NCBI GenBank assembly: GCA_964443785.1
Contig: CAYUER010000012.1
Coordinates: 1 to 23,787, forward strand
Source of the DNA: CALMZN01 sp964443785
GTDB lineage: Bacteria > Patescibacteriota > Patescibacteriia > UBA1558 > GWA2-36-10
Reading direction: 5' to 3'
Length of the DNA stretch: 23,787 bases
A program made the translations under genes and the position numbers. Shown piece by piece: positions 7,005 through 14,136 of the stretch (position 1 is the stretch's first letter; each line of letters begins with the position of its first letter). The notes under the pieces are model-generated. The model was given only the letters and a program-made list of their open reading frames with translations, had not been told where the DNA came from and made no database searches.

Positions 7005-9728
7005 TTAGTTGATCTTTTCTAGCTCACCCCAGTTTTTGCCCTGCTCCAAGTCAACCGTCAAGGGCACTGCTAGCATAAAAATTTCTTCCATAGTTTTTTT
7101 GACAAATTTAGCAACCCTTTCTTGCTCAGCTAGTGGTACTTCTAGGACTATTTCATCGTGCACCTGTAGCAAAATTTTACTTTTGGGGCTGATATTTTTG
7201 AGATCTTTGTAGATGGCAATCATAGCCATTTTCATCAGATCGGCAGCCGTCCCCTGGAGAGGCATATTGATAGCCATGCGTTCAGCCGCAGCGCGCAGCA
7301 TAGGCATAGAAGAGTGGATGTCGGGGAGATAGCGGCGACGGCCAAAAAGTGTTTGGGCGTAGCCATGAGTGTGGGCAAATTTTTTTGTATTCTCAAGATA
7401 GTCTTTGACTTTTTTGTAGATGGTAAAATATTGATCAATAAATTCTTTGGCTTCAGTCCGACTCAAGCCGGTGCGCTGAGCTAGTCCTAGTGAGCCCAAG
7501 CCATAGAGCACGCCAAAATTGACCTCTTTGGCAGTGCGGCGTATTTCTTTGGTCACTTGGTCTAGGGGTATTTTGTGGATTTCAGCAGCCGTACGCGCAT
7601 GGATGTCTTCACCTTTTTGAAAACTGGCCAGCATGATGGGGTCCTTGGACAGAGCTGCTGCCAAGCGCAATTCAATTTGTGAGTAGTCAGCTGCTAGTAG
7701 AGTGTAGCCTTTTGGTGCCACAAAAGCTTTGCGAATTTCTCGGCCAAGCTCAGTGCGGATAGGAATATTTTGGAGATTGGGATCAGAAGAAGATAGTCGG
7801 CCAGTAGCAGCGATAGTTTGGTTAAAGCTAGTGTGGACGCGATGAGTTTTTTGGTCAGCAATATTTGGTAAAGTAGTGATATAGGTTGATTGTAGCTTGG
7901 TCAATTCTCGGTATTCGATGATTAGAGGGATGATAGGATGAGCATCATACATTTTGTCTAGCTCCTGAGCAGCAGTGGAGATGCCGGTCTTGGTTTTTTT
8001 GATGCCTTGGGGGCTGATTTGCAAATCCTCAAATAATATTTTCTTGAGCTGGAGAGGAGAGCTGATATTAAATTCGGAGCCAGCGAGCTTAAATATTTTT
8101 TGGCTTATTTTTTTTATTTCTGCTTCAAAACGAACGGCCATTTTTTCTAGAAAAGGGACATCGAGCAGTATGCCAGTATTTTCCATATCAGCAAGCACTG
8201 GTATCAGGGGTAGCTCTATTCTTTCTAGTAGTTCAAAATTTTTAGTAGTCCTGATCAGGGGTAATATCTTGTGATAAAGTCGCAGAGTAATATCAGCATC
8301 TTCGCAGGCATACCAAAAGAGACGATCTAGGGCGATGTTTTCTACTTTGATGTCATTTTTCTTTTTGGGTGCCTCATCTAGTAGATCAGCTAGTTTTAGT
8401 TTTTTGTAGCCCAAGTGACTAAAGGCTAGCTCCTCGAGGCGTAGGCCATGCTCGGGATTGAGTAAATAGCTAGCCAACATAGTATCAAAACTAAGATTGC
8501 TCATCTCTATGCCGAGGCGCTGCAATACTTTGTAGTCATATTTTATATTGTGCCCTATTTTTTGTAGTTGGTCATTTTCTAATATTGGCTTCAGGAGGAC
8601 TAGGGCTGTTTTTTTGAGCTTGGCATTACGCAGATTGATAAAATAGGCGGATTTTTCCTGCCAAGAAAAAGATAGTCCCAAGACAATAGCATCATATCCC
8701 AAGCCACTAGTTTCAGAATCAATGGCGATCAACTTTTGTTTTTTTAATTCGATTAAAAATTTGTCGAAAGATTCTAGATCATCGATGAGAGTATAGTGGC
8801 CATCGTTTTTTTGACTGATTTTTTGTGGGGCTGATATATTGGCTTGATGGTGTGGTATTTTGTCCAGTAGGGTGCGAAATTCAAATTTTTGAAAAATATT
8901 ATAAACTTGTTCAGGATCAAAGTCGCTAAACTCAGCTTGCGCCAAGGACCAGTGCAAAGGCACATCTTTGACAATGGTCACCAAACGCTTACTGTCAAAA
9001 GCCTCTTTTTTATTGGCGATCAACAATTCTTTGAGGCGAGCTTTGATATCAGCCTGCTCAATTTTTTTGTACAAATTTTCCAAAGTGCCAAATTCTTGGA
9101 TCAAACTTTCAGCGCCTTTTTCACCAATGCCTTTGACACCTTTGATATTGTCTGAGGCATCACCTTTTAGGGCTTTGAGATCTATCAATTGTTCTGGCTC
9201 TAGGCCGTAGCGCTCTCTGACAGCATTGATATCATAAACAAAAGTGTCATTAAACCCTCGACGTAAAGTCAAAACCTCTGTGCGATCATTGACTAGCTGC
9301 AGAGCATCAAGGTCACCGGTAATAATAATCGTTTTGATATTTTTGTATTTTTGGTAAGAGTCATGAGCAATAGTGCCAATGACATCATCAGCCTCAAAAC
9401 CTTGGTGGGTGATGACCGGGATATTAAAAGCTTGGAGTACTTCTTGGGTCAGGGGAATCTGCTGATAAAATTCATCAGCTTGCCTGACTCTTTGAGCTTT
9501 GTATTCTTTGTATTCTTCGTGGCGAAAAGTCTTGCCGGCCAGATCAAAAGCTGCTAGTAAGTAGTCAGGCTCTAGCTCTTTGATGATTTTGAGTAGGAGG
9601 CTGGTAAAGCCATAGACAGCATTAACGACCACACCATCTTTGGTAGATAATGGTGGTATGGCATGCCAAGCTCTATGTAATAGGGCATTGGAGTCAATGA
9701 TTACTAGTTTTTTTTGTTTTTCAGGCAT
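7005..9728 (-). CDS. polA: DNA polymerase I (PolA), with 5' nuclease and apparently intact proofreading domain
   Basis: Replication and repair polymerase that removes RNA primers and fills gaps. The 907-aa protein has all three domains. The 5'-3' nuclease (about 1-290) starts with IIDSNALLHRAWHA and carries GDASDNIKGVKGIGEKGA. The 3'-5' exonuclease (about 310-500) keeps its metal ligands: IAIDSETSG with Asp337 and Glu339, then IGHNIKYDYK and YACEDADITLRLY. This differs from many bacterial PolA proteins that have lost proofreading residues. The polymerase domain shows motif A DYSQIELR (Asp681), motif B KEVNFGVLYG (Lys734) and motif C VHDEIVLEVP (Asp858). The start is the ATG 24 nt below a good promoter. 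holA follows after a 1-nt gap. Confidence 0.98.
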   Translation of the reverse strand: MPEKQKKLVIIDSNALLHRAWHAIPPLSTKDGVVVNAVYGFTSLLLKIIKELEPDYLLAAFDLAGKTFRHEEYKEYKAQRVRQADEFYQQIPLTQEVLQAFNIPVITHQGFEADDVIGTIAHDSYQKYKNIKTIIITGDLDALQLVNDRTEVLTLRRGFNDTFVYDINAVRERYGLEPEQLIDLKALKGDASDNIKGVKGIGEKGAESLIQEFGTLENLYKKIEQADIKARLKELLIANKKEAFDSKRLVTIVKDVPLHWSLAQAEFSDFDPEQVYNIFQKFEFRTLLDKIPHHQANISAPQKISQKNDGHYTLIDDLESFDKFLIELKKQKLIAIDSETSGLGYDAIVLGLSFSWQEKSAYFINLRNAKLKKTALVLLKPILENDQLQKIGHNIKYDYKVLQRLGIEMSNLSFDTMLASYLLNPEHGLRLEELAFSHLGYKKLKLADLLDEAPKKKNDIKVENIALDRLFWYACEDADITLRLYHKILPLIRTTKNFELLERIELPLIPVLADMENTGILLDVPFLEKMAVRFEAEIKKISQKIFKLAGSEFNISSPLQLKKILFEDLQISPQGIKKTKTGISTAAQELDKMYDAHPIIPLIIEYRELTKLQSTYITTLPNIADQKTHRVHTSFNQTIAATGRLSSSDPNLQNIPIRTELGREIRKAFVAPKGYTLLAADYSQIELRLAAALSKDPIMLASFQKGEDIHARTAAEIHKIPLDQVTKEIRRTAKEVNFGVLYGLGSLGLAQRTGLSRTEAKEFIDQYFTIYKKVKDYLENTKKFAHTHGYAQTLFGRRRYLPDIHSSMPMLRAAAERMAINMPLQGTAADLMKMAMIAIYKDLKNISPKSKILLQVHDEIVLEVPLAEQERVAKFVKKTMEEIFMLAVPLTVDLEQGKNWGELEKIN

Positions 9729-9752
9729 TTTTTAAGTTAATTTATATATTTT

Positions 9753-9780
9753 ATCATACCATTTATGCCAGTTTAGACAA
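9753..9780 (-). promoter_or_regulatory. Putative promoter of polA-holA
   Basis: On the minus strand: TTGTCT (9780-9775), 16-nt spacer, TATGAT (9758-9753), 24 nt upstream of the polA ATG. It lies just after the tRNA-cluster terminator, so polA is independently transcribed. Confidence 0.6.
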
Positions 9781-9790
9781 GGGTTGCTAG

Positions 9791-9816
9791 TATAAAAAAA
9801 TAACCCAAAGAGGGTT
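9791..9816 (-). terminator. Terminator of the tRNA cluster
   Basis: Stem AACCC/GGGTT (9802-9806 with 9812-9816) with a 5-nt loop. On the minus strand it is followed by ATTTTTTTATA, 20 nt past the 3' end of tRNA-Leu. T-rich sequence on the other side could also allow plus-strand termination. Confidence 0.75.
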
Positions 9817-9835
9817 CTTTTATTTTTTCTAGAAG

Positions 9836-9922
9836 TGGTACCGGCGGTCGGAATCGAACCGACACAGCCTTGCGGCTACAGGATTTTAAGTCCTGCGTGT
9901 CTACCAATTTCACCACGCCGGC
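9836..9922 (-). tRNA. tRNA-Leu (anticodon UAA)
   Basis: Class II tRNA with a long variable arm, 87 nt including an encoded CCA (plus-strand TGG at 9836-9838). The acceptor arm begins GCCGGCG; the anticodon loop CTTAAAA between CAGGA and TCCTG gives UAA; the T-arm is TCGG-TTCGATT-CCGA. It is the last gene of the minus-strand tRNA cluster, directly before the terminator. Confidence 0.95.
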
Positions 9923-9943
9923 CGATAATATACTCTAAAAAAA

Positions 9944-10020
9944 TGGAGCGAGTGACCGGGCTCGAACCGGCGACCTTTTCCTTGGCAAGGAAACGTTCTA
10001 GCCAACTGAACTACACTCGC
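9944..10020 (-). tRNA. tRNA-Gly (anticodon GCC)
   Basis: 77 nt with encoded CCA. The acceptor GCGAGTG/CACTCGC is perfect. The anticodon arm TTTCC-TTGCCAA-GGAAA gives GCC; the T-arm GCCGG-TTCGAGC-CCGGT has one G-U pair. It lies 21 nt upstream of tRNA-Leu. Confidence 0.95.
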
Positions 10021-10107
10021 TCGTAATTAACTTGAATATTATACAATAAATACACAGAATGTCAATGGAGGCCACGGGCGGAATCGAACCGCCGGATAAA
10101 GGTTTTG

Positions 10108-10275
10108 TCCCGCAACGATGAGACGAACGCAGTGAGTCCATCTGGTTGCGAGGATCCCGAGCTATAGATAAATTGGAGGCCTGGGGCGGGATCGAACCGC
10201 CGGATGAGGGTTTTGCAGACCCATGCCTTACCACTTGGCTACCAGGCCATATAAATTATATGCGGGATCGAGGGA
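10108..10275 (-). other. 168-bp insertion in the tRNA-Cys anticodon, carrying another tRNA-Cys
   Basis: The insert ends in TCCC/GGGA, or TGTCCC/GGGACA when the flanking bases are counted. It contains a long hairpin (about 10109-10152: CCGCAAC/GTTGCG, then GATG/CATC), the intact tRNA-Cys at 10174-10248, and an inverted pair GATCCCG/CGGGATC (10153-10159 and 10263-10269) flanking that tRNA. There is no open reading frame and no recognisable group I or II core in the roughly 93 nt that are not tRNA. Confidence 0.7.
10174..10248 (-). tRNA. tRNA-Cys (anticodon GCA), intact, nested inside another tRNA-Cys
   Basis: 75 nt with encoded CCA. The acceptor GGCCTGG/CCAGGCC is perfect; the D-arm is GCC/GGC; the anticodon arm TGGGT-CTGCAAA-ACCCT gives GCA with a single T-T mismatch at its base; the T-arm is GGCGG-TTCGATC-CCGCC; discriminator U73. 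Its D-arm is identical to that of the interrupted copy around it, while the acceptor and anticodon stems differ with pairing kept. This is probably the working cysteine tRNA. Confidence 0.92.
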
Positions 10276-10296
10276 CAGACCTCTGCCTTACCACTT

Positions 10297-10435
10297 GGCT
10301 ACGTGGCCTTAAGTTTTAAAATTAATGTTTGATCAAATAATCGGGGCTTGCCCACTTGCCCGCCTTGACTCGGGGCGAGGCAGGCTTGCCCGCCAAAGTT
10401 CCGCTAGGAACGGCGGCGGGGCTACGTGGCCTTAA
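10297..10435. repeat. G+C-rich structured element between 16-bp direct repeats at a tRNA-Cys end
   Basis: GGCTACGTGGCCTTAA occurs at 10297-10312, covering the 5' end of the interrupted tRNA-Cys, and again at 10420-10435. The 107 bp between hold an A+T-rich stretch and a G+C-rich block (10341-10419) with CTTGCCCGCC repeated at 10355 and 10385, a hairpin GCCTTG/CGAGGC (10362-10381), and GTTCC-GCTA-GGAAC nested in GCCCGCC/GGCGG. There is no coding potential. This and the A+T-rich 10436-10482 make up the gap before the next gene. Confidence 0.65.
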
Positions 10436-10482
10436 ATATACCCCCATTACTTAGCTGCCATAATTTACCAGATTTTTTGTTT

Positions 10483-11271
10483 TTAGGCAACCTTCAATTT
10501 TTTAAATTGTTTAATAATTGAAGTATTAATTTTTTTATTACTAGCCAACACTGAGCTTGATTTTGTTTGCCAGTTTTTACCTTGCCAGTCAGTGACTTTG
10601 CCACCGGCTTGTTGGACTAGCCAAATGCCAGGGATGATATCCCAAGGACTGGGGTTGGAGACCATGAGGGCATCAGTGCGACCGCAAGCTACCATGGCTA
10701 GCTCTATGGAAGTGCTGCCAAAATGACGGCAATCATGAGCATGTAGATGGAAGTATTCGTAGGCCTTAAAGGCTTTATAGTTGTCTTTCAATGTTTTGCC
10801 ATGGCAATAGGTGACAAAGAGATCGTGAAAATTGTGATTTTTGGCAACAGTAATTTTTTTATCATTGAGATAGGCGCCCTCTTTGGTGGCCCAAAACATG
10901 TCTTTCAGTATTGGTATGTAGATGACGCTCATCACTGGTTCTTGCTTATAAAGCAAAGCAATAGCCACAGCAAAAAGAGGGTGATGGATAGCAAAATTAT
11001 TGGTACCATCCAGAGGATCAATCACCCACAAATATTCGCCACCTTGGTTGTTGGCGCCTTTTTCTTCGGACAAAAAATTTATTTTAGGGAATTTTTTTTT
11101 CAGGATATCTAAAATTATTTTTTCGGCTTGTTTATCACACTTGGTGACTAGCTCGTGATGGCTTTTGTGGGTAGCTTGATGGCGTTCAAATTTTGCAAAT
11201 TCTTTGGCTAAATATTGGCCAGCTTTTAAGGCGGCATTTTTAGCAACTTTGAGTTCAGCTTGGTATGTCAT
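10483..11271 (-). CDS. Inositol monophosphatase-family phosphatase
   Basis: Mg2+-dependent, Li+-sensitive-type sugar-phosphate phosphatase; family members act on inositol phosphates, fructose-1,6-bisphosphate or PAP, and the substrate here cannot be told. The 262-aa length fits. Metal-binding motifs are complete: VTKCDKQAE (Asp46), LSEEKG (Glu69/Glu70), WVIDPLDGTNNF (Asp85, Asp88) and, near the C-terminus, PWDIIPGIWLVQQAGG (Asp211). No signal peptide, so cytoplasmic. An extended -10 promoter lies 48 nt upstream, so it is probably its own unit although the methyltransferase lies upstream in the same direction. SuhB, CysQ or archaeal-type FBPase-like roles are all possible. Confidence 0.93.
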   Translation of the reverse strand: MTYQAELKVAKNAALKAGQYLAKEFAKFERHQATHKSHHELVTKCDKQAEKIILDILKKKFPKINFLSEEKGANNQGGEYLWVIDPLDGTNNFAIHHPLFAVAIALLYKQEPVMSVIYIPILKDMFWATKEGAYLNDKKITVAKNHNFHDLFVTYCHGKTLKDNYKAFKAYEYFHLHAHDCRHFGSTSIELAMVACGRTDALMVSNPSPWDIIPGIWLVQQAGGKVTDWQGKNWQTKSSSVLASNKKINTSIIKQFKKLKVA

Positions 11272-11318
11272 GATATTTTTTTAAGTAATATTAGTTGGTT
11301 TGTAAATTATCTAGCTTA

Positions 11319-11327
11319 ATTATAGCA
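11319..11327 (-). promoter_or_regulatory. Extended -10 promoter of the phosphatase gene
   Basis: Minus-strand TGCTATAAT (11327-11319) in the 88-nt gap between the methyltransferase stop and the phosphatase start. No convincing -35 box, as is common for extended -10 promoters. Confidence 0.5.
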
Positions 11328-11359
11328 AAAGTATGCTAATAGTGCACACTAGTGAGCGC

Positions 11360-12241
11360 TTAAGATTTTTTCTGTAATAGTATTTTGATACCACTAACTA
11401 TAAAATTTTCAAAGGCAATATTTTCTTTTTTAAAACAAGAGGGATATTTTTTTATAAGATCAAGACCGGAGATATCCAATATTTCCTCATATTTTTTGCT
11501 GGTCAATTTATTATTTAATCGTTTAAATATTGAGCGAAATTTGGTAATAGTATAAGCATTGACATATGGCAATTCATCCCAGTGCAAGTTATTGTTTTCA
11601 GCGCATTGTTTAAGATCTTCTGGCTTAAAAAGAATTTGCAAGTAGGGAATATTTATTTTCCGATAAGCATGTAGTCCGCGGGGAGAAAAATAAAGCGGGT
11701 CAAAGTCAGTATAAAAATATCCGCCTGGTTTGAGTATTCTATGGATTTCTAACAATACTTTTTCTGGGTCTAAAAAATGTTCTAAAGCATTGTAGGAAAA
11801 AACAAAGTCAATTGATTCATCTTTAAGGGGTATATTTTCTGCTGAGGACTTGATAAATGGTATGTCGCTATTTTTGGCTACAGCTAATCTTTGGTCAATG
11901 ATATCCAGAGCCATAGGAGCAAAGCCTTTATTTTTGAGAGACACCGAAGTCATGGCATCAGAGCAGCCGAGCTCTAGTATTTTTTTACTTGCTGTATTGG
12001 GAAATAATTTGGCTAAAAAAAGTGCCCTAGCTTCGCCTCTCTGTGAACAGGCCTCTTCTGTGTATTCATATTTAGTGACCTCTGGGAAAGAGCCTAGTAG
12101 CTTTTCTATCTGTTGAAACTCTAGCCAAGCTGGTTGCTTAGAAGATTTTTGGAGAGCTATTCTGGCAGGAATAGTTTTTAACAGTTTTATTATATGCCAA
12201 AGTTTTTTTGGTAATATTTTTTTGAGTATTTTTTTAATCAT
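11360..12241 (-). CDS. Class I SAM-dependent methyltransferase, unknown substrate
   Basis: 293 aa. A basic N-terminal stretch (about 1-40) precedes the Rossmann methyltransferase core. Motif I ILELGCSDA at 88-96 binds SAM; the acidic end of strand 2 is ALDIIDQ; motif II-like SAENIPLKDESIDFVFSYNALEHF and the post-motif HRILKPGGYFY match the Methyltransf_11 pattern. The C-terminal ~100 residues are family-variable and probably hold the substrate pocket. The start overlaps the metallophosphoesterase stop by one base (TAATG on the minus strand), so they are coupled. Such genes often modify lipids, quinones or glycans, but nothing here identifies the target. Confidence 0.9.
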   Translation of the reverse strand: MIKKILKKILPKKLWHIIKLLKTIPARIALQKSSKQPAWLEFQQIEKLLGSFPEVTKYEYTEEACSQRGEARALFLAKLFPNTASKKILELGCSDAMTSVSLKNKGFAPMALDIIDQRLAVAKNSDIPFIKSSAENIPLKDESIDFVFSYNALEHFLDPEKVLLEIHRILKPGGYFYTDFDPLYFSPRGLHAYRKINIPYLQILFKPEDLKQCAENNNLHWDELPYVNAYTITKFRSIFKRLNNKLTSKKYEEILDISGLDLIKKYPSCFKKENIAFENFIVSGIKILLQKKS

Positions 12242-12735
12242 TATAATATTTCATTTAACAGAATTAATTCTGCTCTTAAATCATCTAAATTAATAATGGC
12301 AAAAGTAGGATTGTAGCGGACATTGGCGACATTGCCAGGATTTAGTATTTTGGTGCCTTGAAAAACTTCTTCCCAGGGTTGGTGGGAGTGACCATTGAGT
12401 GCTAAGTGGTAGTAGTTTGGTTTTTGATTGAGTATTTTTTTGATCACTTCGGGGTAGTGGGAAAATAATATTTTTTTGCCATTGAGTTCTATTTCGCCAA
12501 AACTTTGCCAGACTTGAATATTGCTAAACTGACTTACATCTAGGGCATCATCGGCATTGCCCTTGGCGGCAAAAACCGGAATTGATAATTTGTTTAGCTC
12601 AGCCCAAGCTTCTAGGCTTTGGAGGTCACCAGTACAAATTAAAAAATCAATTTTATTATTTTTGATGTAGTTTAAAACTTTAGCTAGGTTAGCTAAATTG
12701 TCATGAACATCAGAGATAACAGCTATTTTTGGCAT
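12241..12735 (-). CDS. YfcE/MJ0936-type metallophosphoesterase
   Basis: Small calcineurin-like phosphodiesterase of 164 aa. The metal ligand motifs are in the family order: SDVHDN (Asp9, His11), TGD (Asp38), GNAD (Asn61; most relatives have GNCD), FSHYP, NGHSHQP and NPGN. These make a two-metal site that cleaves phosphodiesters in vitro; natural substrates of the family are mostly unknown. It sits 17 nt after rarA and overlaps the methyltransferase start, the middle of a three-gene minus-strand operon. Cytoplasmic, with no signal peptide. Confidence 0.94.
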   Translation of the reverse strand: MPKIAVISDVHDNLANLAKVLNYIKNNKIDFLICTGDLQSLEAWAELNKLSIPVFAAKGNADDALDVSQFSNIQVWQSFGEIELNGKKILFSHYPEVIKKILNQKPNYYHLALNGHSHQPWEEVFQGTKILNPGNVANVRYNPTFAIINLDDLRAELILLNEIL

Positions 12736-12752
12736 GGAAAAATTATAACATA

Positions 12753-13973
12753 TTAAATATTCGGTAGATATTTTTTTGGTGGAAAATCATCAGGCCAATG
12801 CTGTTGTTTTTTAATATCTTCACTGTTAGCGTCAGGTGCATATTTATAGCCTTTGCCGTAGTTGAAATCTTTCATCAGTTTTGTCGGAGCATTACGCAAG
12901 ACTAGTGGTACACCTAGGTGGCTAGTATTTTTAGCGTCTTGGGCAGCTTTGGCATAGCTAGTATAAATAGCGTTCGATTTTGGTGCTTTGGCTAAATATA
13001 CTACTAGCTCTGCTAGGGCTAATTTTCCTTCGGGCATACCTATAAAGTGCACGGCATCTTTGGCCGATGTTGCTAATATCAAAGCCTGCGGATCAGCAAG
13101 GCCTACATCTTCAGAAGCAAAGCGAATTAGTCTTCTGACTACATAGAGTGGATCTTCGCCAGCCTCGAGCATACGAGCTAGCCAGTACAGAGCGGCATTA
13201 GGATCAGAGTCGCGCAAGCATTTGTGTAAAGCGGAAATGATATTATAATGCTCTTCGCCATTTTTATCATAGTAGAGGACAGAGCTTTGGATAGCTTCGC
13301 GGATATCAGCTTCTGATAGCTCAGAGTTTTCTTTAGCTGAGCTCGCAATTTCCAAGGCAGTCAAGAGTTTGCGCGCATCACCACCAGCAAAAGATAATAA
13401 TATTTTTTCGGCCGGCTCATTTAAAGAAATTTTTTGTTTACCCAAACCATTTTCATTATCTTGAAGAACCTGATCAAGTATTTTTTTTAAGTCTTTTTCA
13501 GTCAGAGATTTGAGAGCCAAGACACGACAGCGAGAAAGTAAAGCGGAGTTGATACTAAAAGACGGATTTTCAGTAGTAGCGCCAATCAAAGTCAGGGTAC
13601 CATTCTCTACATAGGGCAGCAGGACATCTTGCTGGCCTTTGTTGAAGCGGTGTATTTCATCTAAAAATAAAATAGTTTTTGTTTGGAAAAAATTAGCATC
13701 TTGACCAGCTACTTCTGCTATTTTTTTGATCTCGGGCGTGCCGATCAGTACAGCGCTGGTGGCGATGAATTTATAGTTTAATTCTTGACTCAATATTTTG
13801 GCTAAGGTAGTTTTGCCCACTCCCGGTGGACCCCAAAAAATCAAAGAATTTAAAGATTGATTTTTGACCATTTGGGTCAAAATTTTGCCGGCACCCAAAA
13901 TATGCTCTTGCCCAGCAAATTGGGAGAGTTTTTTGGGGCGCACGCGATCGGCTAAGGGTTGGAATTCTGGCAT
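12753..13973 (-). CDS. rarA: Replication-associated recombination protein A (RarA/MgsA), AAA+ ATPase
   Basis: Clamp-loader-like ATPase acting at stalled replication forks. The 406-aa protein has Walker A GPPGVGKT at 48-55, Walker B FLDEIHRFNKGQQD (Asp105-Glu106), sensor 1 region GATTENPSF from 131, arginine-finger segment SALLSRCRVL and sensor 2 GGDARKLL. The C-terminal half matches the MgsA_C tetramerisation region (YWLARMLEAGEDPLYVVRRL, then HLGVPLVLRNAPT). The start is the ATG giving the typical PLADRVRPKKLSQFAGQEH N-terminus. It heads the operon with the metallophosphoesterase and methyltransferase and diverges from the 234-aa gene at 14137. Confidence 0.97.
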   Translation of the reverse strand: MPEFQPLADRVRPKKLSQFAGQEHILGAGKILTQMVKNQSLNSLIFWGPPGVGKTTLAKILSQELNYKFIATSAVLIGTPEIKKIAEVAGQDANFFQTKTILFLDEIHRFNKGQQDVLLPYVENGTLTLIGATTENPSFSINSALLSRCRVLALKSLTEKDLKKILDQVLQDNENGLGKQKISLNEPAEKILLSFAGGDARKLLTALEIASSAKENSELSEADIREAIQSSVLYYDKNGEEHYNIISALHKCLRDSDPNAALYWLARMLEAGEDPLYVVRRLIRFASEDVGLADPQALILATSAKDAVHFIGMPEGKLALAELVVYLAKAPKSNAIYTSYAKAAQDAKNTSHLGVPLVLRNAPTKLMKDFNYGKGYKYAPDANSEDIKKQQHWPDDFPPKKYLPNI

Positions 13974-14048
13974 ATATAGGTAGTATAAAGTAAAAAGTTA
14001 AAAGGAGAAAGTATTTTTAAGTATTTACCCTAATATTGCTATTTATGC

Positions 14049-14129
14049 TTGACAGATTAATATTTATATTGCAATATTATGTGTTATTCTGGAATTAGCC
14101 AGAGTAACAATTTGATCATTTACAAGGAG
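14049..14129 (+). promoter_or_regulatory. Promoter region and Shine-Dalgarno of the 234-aa orphan gene
   Basis: TTGACA (14049-14054) is a perfect -35. The -10 is uncertain: TATTAT at 14075-14080 would need a 20-nt spacer. A 12-bp palindrome ATATTGCAATAT (14066-14077) sits between, a possible operator. AAGGAG at 14124-14129 is a strong Shine-Dalgarno sequence 7 nt before the ATG, unlike the other genes in the window. The remaining 13974-14048 is A+T-rich and should hold the rarA promoter, not clearly resolved. Confidence 0.5.
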
Positions 14130-14136
14130 ACTGACC

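Larger units (their letters stand above)
10066..10308 (-). pseudogene. tRNA-Cys (GCA) interrupted in the anticodon
   Basis: On the minus strand the 5' half is 10308-10276 (33 nt, ending GGTCTG) and the 3' half is 10107-10066 (42 nt, starting CAAAACC, ending in encoded CCA). Joined, they make a complete 75-nt tRNA-Cys: acceptor GGCCACG/CGTGGCC, D-arm GCC/GGC, anticodon arm GAGGT-CTGCAAA-ACCTT (one G-U), T-arm GGCGG-TTCGATT-CCGCC, discriminator U73 as is typical of tRNA-Cys. The break falls between anticodon positions 34 and 35. All pairs remain intact, so this is either recently broken or spliced. It is listed as a pseudogene because no splicing system is evident. Confidence 0.75.

Noticed and set aside
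9835..10234. Open frames across the tRNA cluster on both strands (63 and 78 aa)
   Set aside because: They translate tRNA-Leu, Gly and Cys sequences and have no independent coding features.
10108..10275. Group I intron in tRNA-Cys
   Set aside because: Bacterial tRNA group I introns do interrupt anticodon loops, but only about 93 nt here are not tRNA. I see no P/Q/R/S core, and the base before the break is G, not the U normally paired at the 5' splice site.
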